A program made the translations under genes and the position numbers. DNA of 64,000 nt from Streptomyces mobaraensis NBRC 13819 = DSM 40847. Its GTDB lineage: Bacteria > Actinomycetota > Actinomycetes > Streptomycetales > Streptomycetaceae. The stretch covers positions 2,294,001 to 2,358,000 of the forward strand of contig NZ_CP072827.1 in NCBI RefSeq assembly GCF_017916255.1, in the 5' to 3' direction. Below the pieces are notes generated by a model. That model saw only the letters and a list, made by a program, of their open reading frames with translations. It had not been told where the DNA came from and did not search any database. Below, one piece after another: positions 7,577 through 16,600 of this stretch. Each line of letters begins with the position of its first letter. The first letter of the stretch is position 1.

Positions 7577-9693
7577 TCCGCTTCGAGCAGGTGACGGTGA
7601 CGTACCACGACGCCGCCGCGCCGACCCTCCGGGATCTCGATCTGACCGTTCCCGAAGGGGAGTTGTGCCTGCTGGTCGGGCCGTCCGGGGTCGGGAAGTC
7701 GACGCTGCTCGGTGCCGTGAGCGGGCTGGTGCCGCACTTCACCGGGGGGACGCTGCGCGGCCGGGTCACCGTCGACGGGCGGGACACCCGTACCCACCGG
7801 CCGCGTGAACTCGCCGACGTCGTCGGCACGGTGGGGCAGGACCCGCTCGCGCACTTCGTGACCGACACCGTCGAGGAGGAACTCGCTTACGGCATGGAGT
7901 CGTTGGGGATGCCCGCCGACACCATGCGCCGCCGCGTCGAGGAGACCCTCGACCTGCTCGGCCTCGCCGACCTCCGGGACCGCGCCCTGCGCACCCTCTC
8001 CGGCGGCCAGCAGCAGCGCGTGGCCATCGGCTCGGTGCTCACGACGCACCCCCGGGTGCTGGTGCTGGACGAGCCGACGTCCGCGCTCGACCCGGCCGCC
8101 GCCGAGGAGGTCCTCGCGGTGCTGCAACGGCTCGTCCACGACCTGGGCACCACCGTGCTGCTGGCCGAGCACCGGCTGGAACGGGTGGTGCAGTACGCGG
8201 ACCGGGTGGTGCTGCTACCCGGGCCGGGCGAGCCGCCCGTCGTCGGCGGACCGGGCGAGGTGATGGCCGTCTCGCCCGTGCACCCGCCCGTCGTCGCCCT
8301 CGGCCGGCTCGCCGGCTGGACGCCGCCGCCGCTGACCGTGCGCGACGCCCGGCGCGCCGCGGCACCGCTCCGCGCGCGCCTCGCGGACGTACCGCCGCCT
8401 GCCGCTCCCGCCGCACCGGCCGCCGCCGCGGCGGCGGCGCCCCGCGGGCTGTTCCGCCGCTTCCGGCGCGCCGCACCGGCCGCGCCCCCGGCCGGCACCC
8501 CGGCCGCCGTTCCCGCCGCCGAGGTGACCGGCCTGGCCGTCCGGCACGGCCGGGTGGACGCCCTGCGCGGGCTGGACCTCACCGTCCGTCCGGGCGAGAC
8601 GATCGCCCTCATGGGACGCAACGGCGCCGGCAAGTCCACGCTCCTGCGCACCCTCGTCGGCATGCACGAACCGGCCCGCGGCGCGGTCCGCACCGGCGGC
8701 GCCGCGCCGCACCGCACCGGCCCGCGCGAGCTGCTGCGGCACGTCGGGCTCGTCCCGCAGGAGCCCCGCGACCTGCTGTGCGCCGACACGGTCGGCGCCG
8801 AGTGCGCCGCCGCCGACCGCGACGCCTCCGCCGCGCCCGGCACCTGCCGCGACCTGGTCTCCGACCTGCTCCCCGGCGTCCCCGACGACGCCCACCCACG
8901 CGACCTGTCCGAGGGCCAGCGGCTCGCGCTCGCCCTCGCCGTCGTCCTCGCCGCCCGGCCGCCGCTGCTCCTCCTCGACGAGCCGACGCGCGGCCTGGAC
9001 TACGCGGCGAAGGCGCGCCTGGTGGAGATCCTGCGCGGCCTGGCCGCCGAGGGCCACGCGATCGTCCTGGCCACCCACGACGTGGAACTGGCCGCCGAGC
9101 TCGCCCACCGCGTCGTCGTCCTGGCCGAGGGCGAGATCGTCGCCGACGGCCCGACGGCCGACGTCGTCGTCGCCTCCCCGGCCTTCGCACCGCAGGTGGC
9201 GAAGGTACTGGCACCGCTGCCGTGGCTGACGGTCGCGCAGGTGCGGGGGGCGCTGGGCGCGGCGGGGGCGGGGAAGGGCGGGTCGGGGACGGGCGCGCTG
9301 GGACCGAGCGCGTCGGAGACGGGCGCGTCGGGGACGGGCGCGCCGGAGACGGGCGCGCCGGAGACGGGCGCGCCGGAGACGGACGCGCCGGAGACGACTC
9401 CTACGGGATCGAACCCGTCGAGGCGGGGGGACCCGTCGGAAACGGACACATCAGGGGCGGCCCCCTCAGGGACGGGCTCTCGGAGGCAGGACACGCCGAG
9501 GACGGATCCGTCACGACCGGACTTGCCACGGCCGAACTCGTCACGACCGGACCCGTCACGACCGGACCCGTCACAGCCGAACCCCTCACGGCCGGACCTG
9601 CCACGGCCGGACCGCAACGGCCCGAACACGCCGGAGACGGAACCGTCGGGGCCGAGCTCCTCGGGGCCGGACCCGTCAGGAGTGCCCTCATGA
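7573..9693 (+). CDS. ECF transporter double ATPase (two ABC domains fused)
   Basis: The GTG start overlaps the preceding stop. The 706-residue protein has two nucleotide-binding domains. The first has Walker A GPSGVGKST (residues 36-44), signature LSGGQQQR and Walker B VLVLDEPTS. The second begins near residue 318 with GRNGAGKST, a variant signature LSEGQRLALALA and Walker B LLLLDEPTRGLD. They are separated by an Ala/Pro-rich linker of about 60 residues. This equals a fused EcfA1-EcfA2 pair that powers vitamin import with the neighbouring T and S components. The last ~145 residues are Pro/Ser/Thr/Gly-rich and encoded by 15-bp DNA repeats (9280-9690), so they lie outside the conserved enzyme. 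Confidence 0.93.
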   Translation: MIRFEQVTVTYHDAAAPTLRDLDLTVPEGELCLLVGPSGVGKSTLLGAVSGLVPHFTGGTLRGRVTVDGRDTRTHRPRELADVVGTVGQDPLAHFVTDTVEEELAYGMESLGMPADTMRRRVEETLDLLGLADLRDRALRTLSGGQQQRVAIGSVLTTHPRVLVLDEPTSALDPAAAEEVLAVLQRLVHDLGTTVLLAEHRLERVVQYADRVVLLPGPGEPPVVGGPGEVMAVSPVHPPVVALGRLAGWTPPPLTVRDARRAAAPLRARLADVPPPAAPAAPAAAAAAAPRGLFRRFRRAAPAAPPAGTPAAVPAAEVTGLAVRHGRVDALRGLDLTVRPGETIALMGRNGAGKSTLLRTLVGMHEPARGAVRTGGAAPHRTGPRELLRHVGLVPQEPRDLLCADTVGAECAAADRDASAAPGTCRDLVSDLLPGVPDDAHPRDLSEGQRLALALAVVLAARPPLLLLDEPTRGLDYAAKARLVEILRGLAAEGHAIVLATHDVELAAELAHRVVVLAEGEIVADGPTADVVVASPAFAPQVAKVLAPLPWLTVAQVRGALGAAGAGKGGSGTGALGPSASETGASGTGAPETGAPETGAPETDAPETTPTGSNPSRRGDPSETDTSGAAPSGTGSRRQDTPRTDPSRPDLPRPNSSRPDPSRPDPSQPNPSRPDLPRPDRNGPNTPETEPSGPSSSGPDPSGVPS
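9280..9690 (+). repeat. 15-bp tandem repeats encoding the ATPase C-terminal tail
   Basis: Two imperfect arrays share a 15-base, hence 5-codon, period. The first, near 9290-9395, is built on GACGGGCGCGCCGGA and encodes ETGAP-type units. The second, near 9500-9690, is built on TCACGACCGGACCCG and encodes RPDPS-type units. Because the unit is a multiple of three, copy-number change keeps the reading frame. Confidence 0.8.
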
Positions 9694-10808
9694 CGGCACC
9701 GGCTCGGCCGCGCGTGACGGCGCAGGCCCGTGCCGTCCGCCTCGGCCGCCGGTCCGCCGTGGCGCTGCTGCTCCTGACCGTCGCGGGCGTCATGGCGTTC
9801 GGCTGGCCGCTGCTGGCGGCCCCCGCGTCCGGGCTGGCGCACTCGGGCGACGCGCCCTGGCTGTTCGCGGCGCTGCTGCCGCTGCTCCTCGCCGTCGCCG
9901 TGGCGACCATCGCCGACACCGGCCTGGACGCCAAGGCCGTCGCCATGCTCGGCGTCCTCGCGGCGGTGGGCGCGGCGCTGCGCCCGCTGGGGGCGGGGAC
10001 GGCCGGGATCGAACCGATGTTCTTCCTGATGGTGCTGGCGGGACGGGTGCTGGGGCCGGGCTTCGGGTTCGTCCTCGGGGCGCTGTCGATGTTCGCGTCG
10101 GCGCTGCTGACCGGCGGGGTCGGCCCGTGGATGCCGTTCCAGATGCTGGCCATGGGCTGGGTGTCGCTGGGCGCGGGCCTGCTGCCGGGCGCGGACCGGC
10201 TGCGGGGCCGCCGCGAGCTGCTGATGCTGGCGGCGTACGGCGCGGTGGCGTCGGTCGGCTACGGCACGGTCATGAACTTGCAGGGCTGGCCGTACATCGC
10301 CGGTCTGGGCACGGGCGTGTCCTTCGTCCCGGGCGACCCGCTGGGCGACAACCTGGCCCGCTTCGCCGCGTACTGCCTGACCACGTCCCTGGGCTGGGAC
10401 CTGCCGCGCGCGGCGGTCACTCTGACCGCGACGCTCCTCCTGGGGCCGGCGGTACTCAAGGCACTACGGCGCGCGACGCGCCGGGCCGCGTTCGAGGCAC
10501 CGGTGACGTTCGAGGCACCGGTGGGGCCCGAAGAGTCGGTGACGCCGAAGGGGCCGCTGTTTTCTGGGGAGCCGACGCCGTGCGAGGAGCCGACGCCGTG
10601 CGCCCGGCCGGCGCTGAGCGAACGGCCGGCGCTGAGCGAACGGCCGGCGCCGCCGGAAGGCCCGGCACGGCCCGAAAGCCCCGCCCCATCCGAGGGGCCC
10701 GCGCCATCCGAGGGGCCCGCGCCATCCGAAGGGCCGACGCCAGAAGGCGGCCCCACCCGGGGGCCGGCCGAACGGCCGACGCCGCCGGAAGGCCCGGCAC
10801 TGCCCTAA
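9690..10808 (+). CDS. ECF transporter S component (substrate-specific membrane protein)
   Basis: The ATG at 9690 overlaps the ATPase stop (ATGA). The first ~265 of 372 residues form about six membrane helices with ECF-S features, including a Gly-rich packing region GPGFGFVLGALSMFASALLTGGVGPWMPFQMLAMGW. Substrate cannot be assigned from sequence; the transcobalamin-like first gene of the operon hints at cobalamin or a related compound, yet no cobalamin riboswitch is visible upstream. After about residue 275 the protein is a Pro/Glu/Ser-rich repeat tail (PSEGPAPSEG). A TAA at 10806 interrupts this repeat where GAA is expected; the frame then stays open for 84 more codons to a TAG at 11061. Confidence 0.88.
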   Translation: MTAPARPRVTAQARAVRLGRRSAVALLLLTVAGVMAFGWPLLAAPASGLAHSGDAPWLFAALLPLLLAVAVATIADTGLDAKAVAMLGVLAAVGAALRPLGAGTAGIEPMFFLMVLAGRVLGPGFGFVLGALSMFASALLTGGVGPWMPFQMLAMGWVSLGAGLLPGADRLRGRRELLMLAAYGAVASVGYGTVMNLQGWPYIAGLGTGVSFVPGDPLGDNLARFAAYCLTTSLGWDLPRAAVTLTATLLLGPAVLKALRRATRRAAFEAPVTFEAPVGPEESVTPKGPLFSGEPTPCEEPTPCARPALSERPALSERPAPPEGPARPESPAPSEGPAPSEGPAPSEGPTPEGGPTRGPAERPTPPEGPALP

Positions 10809-11060
10809 GGCCCGGCACTGCCCGAAGGACCCGCGCCGTCCGAAAGTCCCGCGCCATCCGAAGGGCCGACGCCAGGAAGCGGCCCCACCCGGGGGCCAGG
10901 CGAACGGCCGACGCTGCGCGAACGGCCGGGGCCGCCGGAAGGCCCGGCACGGCCCGAAAGCCCCGCCCCATCCGAGGGGGCCGCGCCATCCGAGGGGGCC
11001 GCGCCGTCCGAAGGGCCGGCGCCGGGAAGCGGTCCCGCCCGGGGGCCGGGCAGCAGCACG
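10600..11060 (+). repeat. Repeat array spanning the ECF-S stop codon
   Basis: The array is built on 15-base units such as GCGCCATCCGAAGGG and on a longer ~150-base module: the segment at 10600-10800 recurs, diverged, at 10870-11045 (AACGGCCG, CCGGAAGGCCCGGCA, GAAAGCCCCGCCCCATCC and CCCGGGGGCCGG recur in the same order). The reading frame is preserved across both modules, but the array is split by the TAA at 10806. Confidence 0.8.
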
Positions 11061-11330
11061 TAGGACGGTCGGGCGGCAAAGCACCGGCGAGCCCGTCCGT
11101 CCGGCCAGCCGCACCGCAGGCCGGTCGGACGGCAAGGGCACAGGCAGGCCGCAGGCCGCGCCAGGCAAGCCGCGGGCCGCGGGTCGGCCGGGCGGCAGGG
11201 GCACAGGGACGCAGGGGCGCAGGGGCGCAGGACAGGCGACCGACAGGCTGCAGGCCGGGCAAGCCGCGAGGGCACCCGGCGAGCGGTCAGACAGCGGCCC
11301 ACGCCGCGGCGGTCCCGCGCCGCGGCCGCC
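11061..11330. other. Gene-free GC-rich spacer
   Basis: There is no supported gene between the end of the repeat-tail frame and the convergent GNAT gene. The sequence is Cys/Arg-codon-like, with short imperfect repeats around GGCAGGCCGCAGGCCG and CAGGGGCGCAGGGGCG. I see no clear terminator or promoter. Confidence 0.5.
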
Positions 11331-11843
11331 TCACGCCGTGGCCGCCTCCGCCACGGCCACCGCCTCCGCCGCCGTCAGGCCGAGCGGGAACACCAGTTCC
11401 GGGCGCTCCCACGTGATCCACGGCGGCGCCGCCGGCAAGGTCCCCATGGGTACGGCACCCACCGACCGGTAGAAGCCCTCGGCCGGCGGGTGCGAGACGA
11501 CCCGCACCCAGGTCAGGCCGGCGGCCCGGGCCCGTTCCTTCATATGGGTCACCAGGGCCCGGCCCACACCGAGGCCCTGCGCCGCGTCGGCGACGAACAG
11601 CAGGTCCAGCTCGTGTGGGTCGAGGAGCAGCCCGTAGAAGCCCAGCAGCCCGCCGGGGCCGGCGGAGGGGTCATGGGCCGCGGCGACGTGGACCTCGTGC
11701 GCGAGGACGTAGTCCGGGCCGACCGTGTACCGCTCGACCATCGGCGCGTACCGGCCCTCGTACGCGCGGGAGCGACGCACCAGCCGGGTGAGCGCGGGCG
11801 CGTCGGATGCCTCGGCCCGCCGTATGGCGTAAGAGATGTTCAT
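11331..11843 (-). CDS. GNAT family N-acetyltransferase
   Basis: A 170-residue single-domain acetyltransferase. It has the acetyl-CoA pyrophosphate loop in the form QGLGVGRALVTHMKERARAAGL (about residues 88-109, Q/R-x-x-G-x-G/A type), preceded by a beta-strand LLFVADAAQ, and a C-terminal FYRSVGAVPMG matching the usual motif B tail. It starts with ATG at 11843, which follows an AT-rich stretch that may hold its promoter. It converges on the ECF operon and stands alone. The acceptor amine is unknown. Confidence 0.88.
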   Translation of the reverse strand: MNISYAIRRAEASDAPALTRLVRRSRAYEGRYAPMVERYTVGPDYVLAHEVHVAAAHDPSAGPGGLLGFYGLLLDPHELDLLFVADAAQGLGVGRALVTHMKERARAAGLTWVRVVSHPPAEGFYRSVGAVPMGTLPAAPPWITWERPELVFPLGLTAAEAVAVAEAATA

Positions 11844-12025
11844 ATGGCACGAGTATTACAAAGCCGTGAGGGCCCCCACGTGACCCGGCCCACAAACGAC
11901 CCTCTTTCGTAACGGACTCCGCCGACTTCACGCGCCAGGTAGGCGAACGCCACCGCCCGCCTCCGCCCCGCCCTAGTAACCAGCGGTCGTTGCACCGCCC
12001 GGGAACCGTCCCGCAGGTTGGTCGG

Positions 12026-12053
12026 GCCGCCAGGGACCACACGGTCCGGCGGC
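12026..12053 (+). promoter_or_regulatory. Stable 5'-leader hairpin before the transglycosylase-like gene
   Basis: GCCGCC (12026-12031) pairs with GGCGGC (12048-12053), and inside it GGACC (12034-12038) pairs with GGTCC (12043-12047) around an ACAC loop, with a two-base bulge. The hairpin ends 32 bases before the GTG and leaves the GGAAGG ribosome site free. I tested it mentally against the c-di-AMP ydaO motif, common before Streptomyces cell-wall hydrolases, and saw no match. Confidence 0.45.
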
Positions 12054-12085
12054 GCTGTCCTGCCCCCGACGGAAGGTTCTCCTCC

Positions 12086-12505
12086 GTGACGTTCTCGACC
12101 ATCAGCCGCCTCGCCTCCCGCAAGCTGACCGCCGGCGCCGGTGCCGCCGTGGCCCTGGCCGCCGCGGGTGCCGTCCTCGCCTCCGGTCCGGCCCAGGCCG
12201 CGACCGCCGCGCCGAAGGCCGCCGCGCAGGAGACCGCCCGGCAGATGATCAAGGATGAGGGCCAGTTCCAGTGCTTCAGCAACATCGTCGAGCACGAGAG
12301 CGGCTGGAACCCCACCGCGACCAACGCCTCCAGCGGTGCCTACGGCCTCGTCCAGGCCCTCCCGGCCTCGAAGATGGCCTCGGCCGGCGCCGACTGGCAG
12401 ACCAACCCCGCCACCCAGATCAAGTGGGGCCTGGACTACATGAAGGAGCGCTACGGCAGCCCCTGTGGCGCCTGGTCCTACTGGCAGGCCCACCAGTCGT
12501 ACTGA
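12086..12505 (+). CDS. Small secreted transglycosylase (SLT-like) protein
   Basis: The GTG at 12086 is placed nine bases after GGAAGG (12071). The 139-residue product has a signal peptide ending near ASGPAQAA and then a compact lysozyme-like domain: FSNIVEHESGWNPTATNASSGAYGLVQALPASKM (Glu in EHESGWN is the likely catalytic acid), then NPATQIKWGLDYMKERYGSPCGAW. This matches the short actinobacterial transglycosylases related to Rpf and to aggregation-promoting factors. It should cleave or remodel peptidoglycan outside the cell. A pair of Cys (QCFSN and SPCGAW) may form a disulfide. A strong terminator follows directly. Confidence 0.85.
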   Translation: MTFSTISRLASRKLTAGAGAAVALAAAGAVLASGPAQAATAAPKAAAQETARQMIKDEGQFQCFSNIVEHESGWNPTATNASSGAYGLVQALPASKMASAGADWQTNPATQIKWGLDYMKERYGSPCGAWSYWQAHQSY

Positions 12506-12527
12506 CGGACCCGGTACGACAACGGCA

Positions 12528-12562
12528 GCGGCCGCCCTTCCCCGACGGGAACGGGCGGCCGC
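12528..12562 (+). terminator. Intrinsic-type terminator after the transglycosylase gene
   Basis: GCGGCCGCCC (12528-12537) pairs with GGGCGGCCGC (12553-12562), and the stem continues as TTCCC/GGGAA around CGAC with a single bulged base. It starts 22 bases after the stop at 12505. There is no U-tract, as is usual in Streptomyces. Confidence 0.75.
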
Positions 12563-12574
12563 CGCCGTTCCGCG

Positions 12575-12772
12575 TTGAGGCCCCGCCCTCACCAAGGCCG
12601 CACGGGCCTCACCGTGCTCCCGTGGTCCGCCGGTCTCGCAGCGTCCCCCTCGCTCGCCGGCGCGCGGCTGGTGCCGTGGTACGGACCGCGGCTGATGTTC
12701 GCCGGTCTCGCGGTGGCGGCGCTCGCGATGACGGCGGGACGGGGACGGGCGCCCGCCGGCCGCGGCCGGTGA
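12575..12772 (+). pseudogene. Remnant of an MFS drug/H+ antiporter (DHA2 type)
   Basis: A 65-codon stretch from a TTG reads GLTVLPWSAGLAASPSLAGA, then LVPWYGPRLMFAGLAVAALAM, which resembles one transmembrane pair and the following loop from the C-terminal half of EmrB/QacA-type transporters (usual form GLTVLPWxxGLAxGxxLAG, then RFGPRxMxxG). Nothing upstream or downstream continues the transporter: the flanks are a terminator and the end of the convergent ankyrin gene. It is best read as a decayed fragment; expression as a short membrane peptide is possible but unsupported. Confidence 0.55.
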
Positions 12773-12774
12773 CC

Positions 12775-13221
12775 CTACGCCCGGGGCCGCGCCCCCGACG
12801 CGATCAGGACCTGAACGGTCTCCTCGTGCCCCCCGTGCAGCGCCCAGTCGAGCGGCGCGAGGCCCGTGCCGCGCTCCTCCCGCAGACCGGGATCGGCGCC
12901 GTGCGCCAGGAGCAGTCGCACGGTCCCGACGTGCCCCCAGGACGCGGCGGCACACAGCGGCGTCCCCTCGGAGCCGGCCCCGGCGCTCTCCGCGTCGGGC
13001 CCGGCCCCGGCCTCCAACAGGAGGCGGACGAGCTCCGTGTGACCGTTGACGGCGGCGGCGTACAGCGCCGTCATCCCGTCGGCGTCGGCCGCCCGGGCAT
13101 CCGCCCCGGCCCGCAACAGCGCCCGGACCTTGGCGGGTTCCTCACACATCACCGCCGAGACGAGCCACTTGCCCTGCTTCTTCCGCCGCCGTCGGTTCAC
13201 GCGGGGAGGGTAGTCGGTCAC
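12775..13221 (-). CDS. Ankyrin repeat protein
   Basis: 148 residues with a basic N-terminus (NRRRRKKQGKW) and about three to four ankyrin repeats: DADGMTALYAAAVNGHTELVRLLLEAGAG, EGTPLCAAASWGHVGTVRLLLAHGADP and GLAPLDWALHGGHEETVQVLIASGA. Each has the TPLxxAAxxGHxxxVxxLLxxGA consensus. No signal peptide is visible. Such small actinobacterial proteins are protein-binding modules of unknown partner. It lies just downstream of the toxin/immunity pair on the same strand (41-bp gap), so it might belong to that locus, though this is only positional. Confidence 0.88.
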   Translation of the reverse strand: MTDYPPRVNRRRRKKQGKWLVSAVMCEEPAKVRALLRAGADARAADADGMTALYAAAVNGHTELVRLLLEAGAGPDAESAGAGSEGTPLCAAASWGHVGTVRLLLAHGADPGLREERGTGLAPLDWALHGGHEETVQVLIASGARPRA

Positions 13222-13261
13222 GCGTGAACGGCCAACGGGGTTTCAGCGCCCGACCGTACGG

Positions 13262-13633
13262 TCAGGGCGCTACCAGGCGTAGGTGCATTCCTGAGACTTC
13301 GGCGAGGTACCGCCGCTCCCGTTCCGTCCGCCCTTCAACGGAGACGCCACAGCGTTCCAACATGAGGACGGAGATCGGGAGTACGCCGTCCAATAGCCGG
13401 TCGACGAGGTCGTCCTGGCGCTGCTCGCGGTAGGCCAGCACCGTCCTGACGAAATCCTCGAACGCGGGGACGTCGATCTGGTACAGCTCTCCCGGAATGG
13501 CGATCAGCCCTGTTGGGCATTCCAGAGCCGTACCGACGGTCTCCGCCATGCCCGCGTAGAGAGCACCCAGCCGGAGGTCCGGCATCCAGACGGTTTCATC
13601 ACCGACGTCGAACAGGTAACTCAATCCGTCCAC
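13262..13633 (-). CDS. Probable immunity protein, DUF6086-like
   Basis: The longer open frame upstream is an artefact inside the toxin gene; homologous-looking sequence starts with the GTG at 13633, which overlaps the toxin's end by 13 bases (a TTG at 13624 is an alternative start). The 123-residue protein reads LSYLFDVGDETVWMPDLRLGALYAGMAE and then GELYQIDVPAFEDFVRTVLA, a layout I recall from actinobacterial DUF6086 proteins. It is cytoplasmic and acidic. Overlap with a secreted polymorphic toxin is the classic position of its cognate immunity gene. The family name is from memory; the immunity role is inference from position. Confidence 0.6.
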   Translation of the reverse strand: MDGLSYLFDVGDETVWMPDLRLGALYAGMAETVGTALECPTGLIAIPGELYQIDVPAFEDFVRTVLAYREQRQDDLVDRLLDGVLPISVLMLERCGVSVEGRTERERRYLAEVSGMHLRLVAP

Positions 13634-16600
13634 CTCAATCGTATGTCCACGTCCGGATGGAGCGCGCGGAACTCGTTGAGACGCAGCTCCACCTGCCTGC
13701 GGAGTTCGGGTGTCGTGCCGGACTTGACAAACCACATGCCGATGGGGGCCTTCTCGTACCCCTTGATGTACTGCCGGGCCCGGATGTACACGGACAGTTT
13801 CTTCCCTACCGTCTTGCCGGCCCAACTGACGGGATCGATATTCGGGTGCACGGCCGTCTTCTCTTCCCACAGCACCCCACCGTCTATCACGTCGATGTCG
13901 GTGATGGTGTCGCCCAAGTCGTTCGGGTTGTCTATCTTCGAGTTCCGGTCCCCCTCCTTCAGGTGGTACTTGCCGTCGGACCCAAGCTTGGCACGCGTTC
14001 CCTTGTGGGGGAACGTGACCTTGTTGGTACAGGGATTCGGATCGCCTGCAGGAAGGAAGGCAACGCTGTACGATCTTCGGCTCCTTGCGACCGCTGGGCA
14101 CCCGGGCGTGCCAGGCTTCTCCGGAGCCGGCTTTTCCGCCTTCGCCCGCTCGACGATCCGGCGCATCCGGTCGGTCGTCTTCCGGCCCCACTCGGCCTTC
14201 TCAAAGAACCCGCTGATCCCGGTCGCAACGCGGTAGATCGCCTTGCCGATAGGCTTGATCTTGGCGATGAGCGTGAACCAGCCCGCGGCGTCGACCAGCC
14301 CCCACAGGCAACTCCCTATGTGCCGCTCGCCAAGGCAGCGCTTGACGTTGTTGACGCCGAGCACCTCGAGCAGGATCTCGCCGCCGTTTTCCCTGACCCA
14401 GTCGACAACACTCATGGAAGCGGCCCTGCGCGCTTCCCGGAAGTCGTCGACGCAGGTCTGGCCGCAAGCCTTCAGCAGGATCGCTTCGTCGTCAGTGCCC
14501 AGGTCAGGGCCGCCTCCGCCGGGGACGGGGAAGTTTCCGGCCTCCATGGCTTTCTTGCGTTCGGCTTCCAGACGCGCCCGTTCATCTGCCTCGGCACGAG
14601 TAGCGGCGTCGCTCGCCTTCTTCGCCTCGTCACGGGCATGAGAGGCCGAATCCTCGGCTGCCGTCGCATACTCATCGGCCCGTTCGGCTACGCCTCGGGC
14701 GGCGGATGCGTCACCTTCCGCGGCGTGAGCCGCCTTTCGCGCGCTTCCGGCGTCCTTCTCCGCCTCGTCGGCACTGCTGCGGGCTGCGGAAGCTTCGGAC
14801 TCGGCTGTTCCCGCGGCCGCATTGGCAAGGTAGGCGTCCTTGTTCGCCTGCTCGTTGTACCGATTGGTGTTCGCCTCGGCTCGTTGCGCCGCCTCGGCCG
14901 CTGCCTTGGCCCGCGCCGCGTAAGTACGGGTTTCCGCAAGGTATCGCGCGGCACGCGCGGCGTCTTCCGCTGCCGCCGCCGCTGCCTCGGCCGCGAGTTT
15001 GGCGTCCTTGGCCGCCTTCACGGCGAGTTCCCTGGCCTCCTTGGCCGCGCGGGCCGCCTCCTCCGCCTTCGCTTGCGCCGCAGCCGCCTGCTGCTCGGCG
15101 AGCGGCTGGGACGTCTGCCCCACGATCACCGACAAGCCCGCCGACGAGTCCTTCTCCTGGTATGGGCCACCGAGCCCTATGGCCAGGGCCGCCGGCCGGG
15201 CCACCTCCGCCGCCGAGTCCCGGGCCGCCGCGGCGGCTTGCGCCGTCGCGTGGGCGTGCCCGGTCGCCTCGGCACTGGTGACGTTCGCCTGGCGAGCCTC
15301 AGACCGCGCCGACTCGGCCTCCTTGCGAGCCGTCTCCGCGGCTTCCGCTGCTTTCTTGGCCTCTTTCTCGGCAGTCCGCACATTCCGGGCCGCCTGTTCG
15401 GACGCCTCGATTGCCTCCGCAGCGGCGGCGTGTGCTGTCGCCAGCGCCGAGCGCGTCGTGGCGGCGTCGGAAGCGGCGGCGTCCGACGCGGCCCGGGACC
15501 TTTGCGCCGCGCCGGTCGCTTTGATGGCGTCTTCACGTGAGGCGACAGCAGCCGATGTCGCCTCATCAGCCTCATGGCGCGCCTTCGACGCGGCATCGGT
15601 CGCGTCTGCCGCATCAGCCTTTGCCTCGTCGGCCGCGGACCTGGCGTCCTTGGCGGCCTCGGTACCCTGCGCGGCGGCGGCCGCCGCTTCCAACGCCTTG
15701 GACCGGGCCTGGGCAGCAGCCTTCCGCTGCTCCGCAACCTCCGCGTCGTGCCGGGCCTGGCTCGCCCGGTCTTCCGCGTCCTCGGCCGCCCCGGCCTTCT
15801 CGGCCGCAGTGCTGCCGGCGCCGCGCGCACGGTCCAGCGCCTCCGCCGCCCGTGTCCGCTGCTCCTGGGCCCGCTTGTCGGCCCCCGCGGCCCGATTTCG
15901 CTGGGCGTCCGCGTCGGCGCGGTACTTCTTTGCGTTGTCCCGCTCGCGTTCGGCGACAGTCCGCTTCTCGGACGCGTCCTTCGCCGCGTCGCGCGCCGTC
16001 GTCTCGGCCTTCTCCGCCGTCGCCTTGGCGGCCTCGGCCTTCTCCATCGCGCCCTTCGCCTCGGCGGCCTGCCGGCCGGCCGAGTCCGCGGCCGCCTTGG
16101 CCTGCGCCGCGGCCTCCTGGGCCGCCGCCCGGTGGTACTCGGCCTGGACGGCGTGCGCCTGGGTCTCGGCGAGCGCCGCCAGCGTCTTGCTGTCCTTGAC
16201 CGTGGCGTTGGTGGCGTGCGAGGCGGTCCGGGCGGACTTCGCCGCCGCCTCTGTGGCGGCGACGGAGGCCCGGGCGACCTGCGCGGCCTGCTGCGCGTAT
16301 TCCAGACCCCGGCCGCGCGGCGCGCCGATGGCGTCGGCCGCCTTGGCGGCCTCGTCCTGGGCCGCGGCGACCTTGGCGCCCTCGCCCTTCGCCGCCGTGG
16401 CGGCCTGCTCGGCGCGCTTGGCCTCGGCGTCAGCCTTTCCCCTGGCGTCCTTCAGAATCGCATCGGCCTGCCTGAACACCGAGGCGTCGGGAACCTCTTG
16501 CTTCGCCTTGCGGCGGTCGTTCTGGTACTTCTGCCACTGCAGTACGGCATCGGCCACCCACGCCTGCCCCGACGCCTTCACCATGGCATCGGTGGCGCTC

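Noticed and set aside
11850..12085. Possible ydaO (c-di-AMP) riboswitch before the transglycosylase-like gene
   Set aside because: Only a simple hairpin is present; the conserved ydaO segments are absent.
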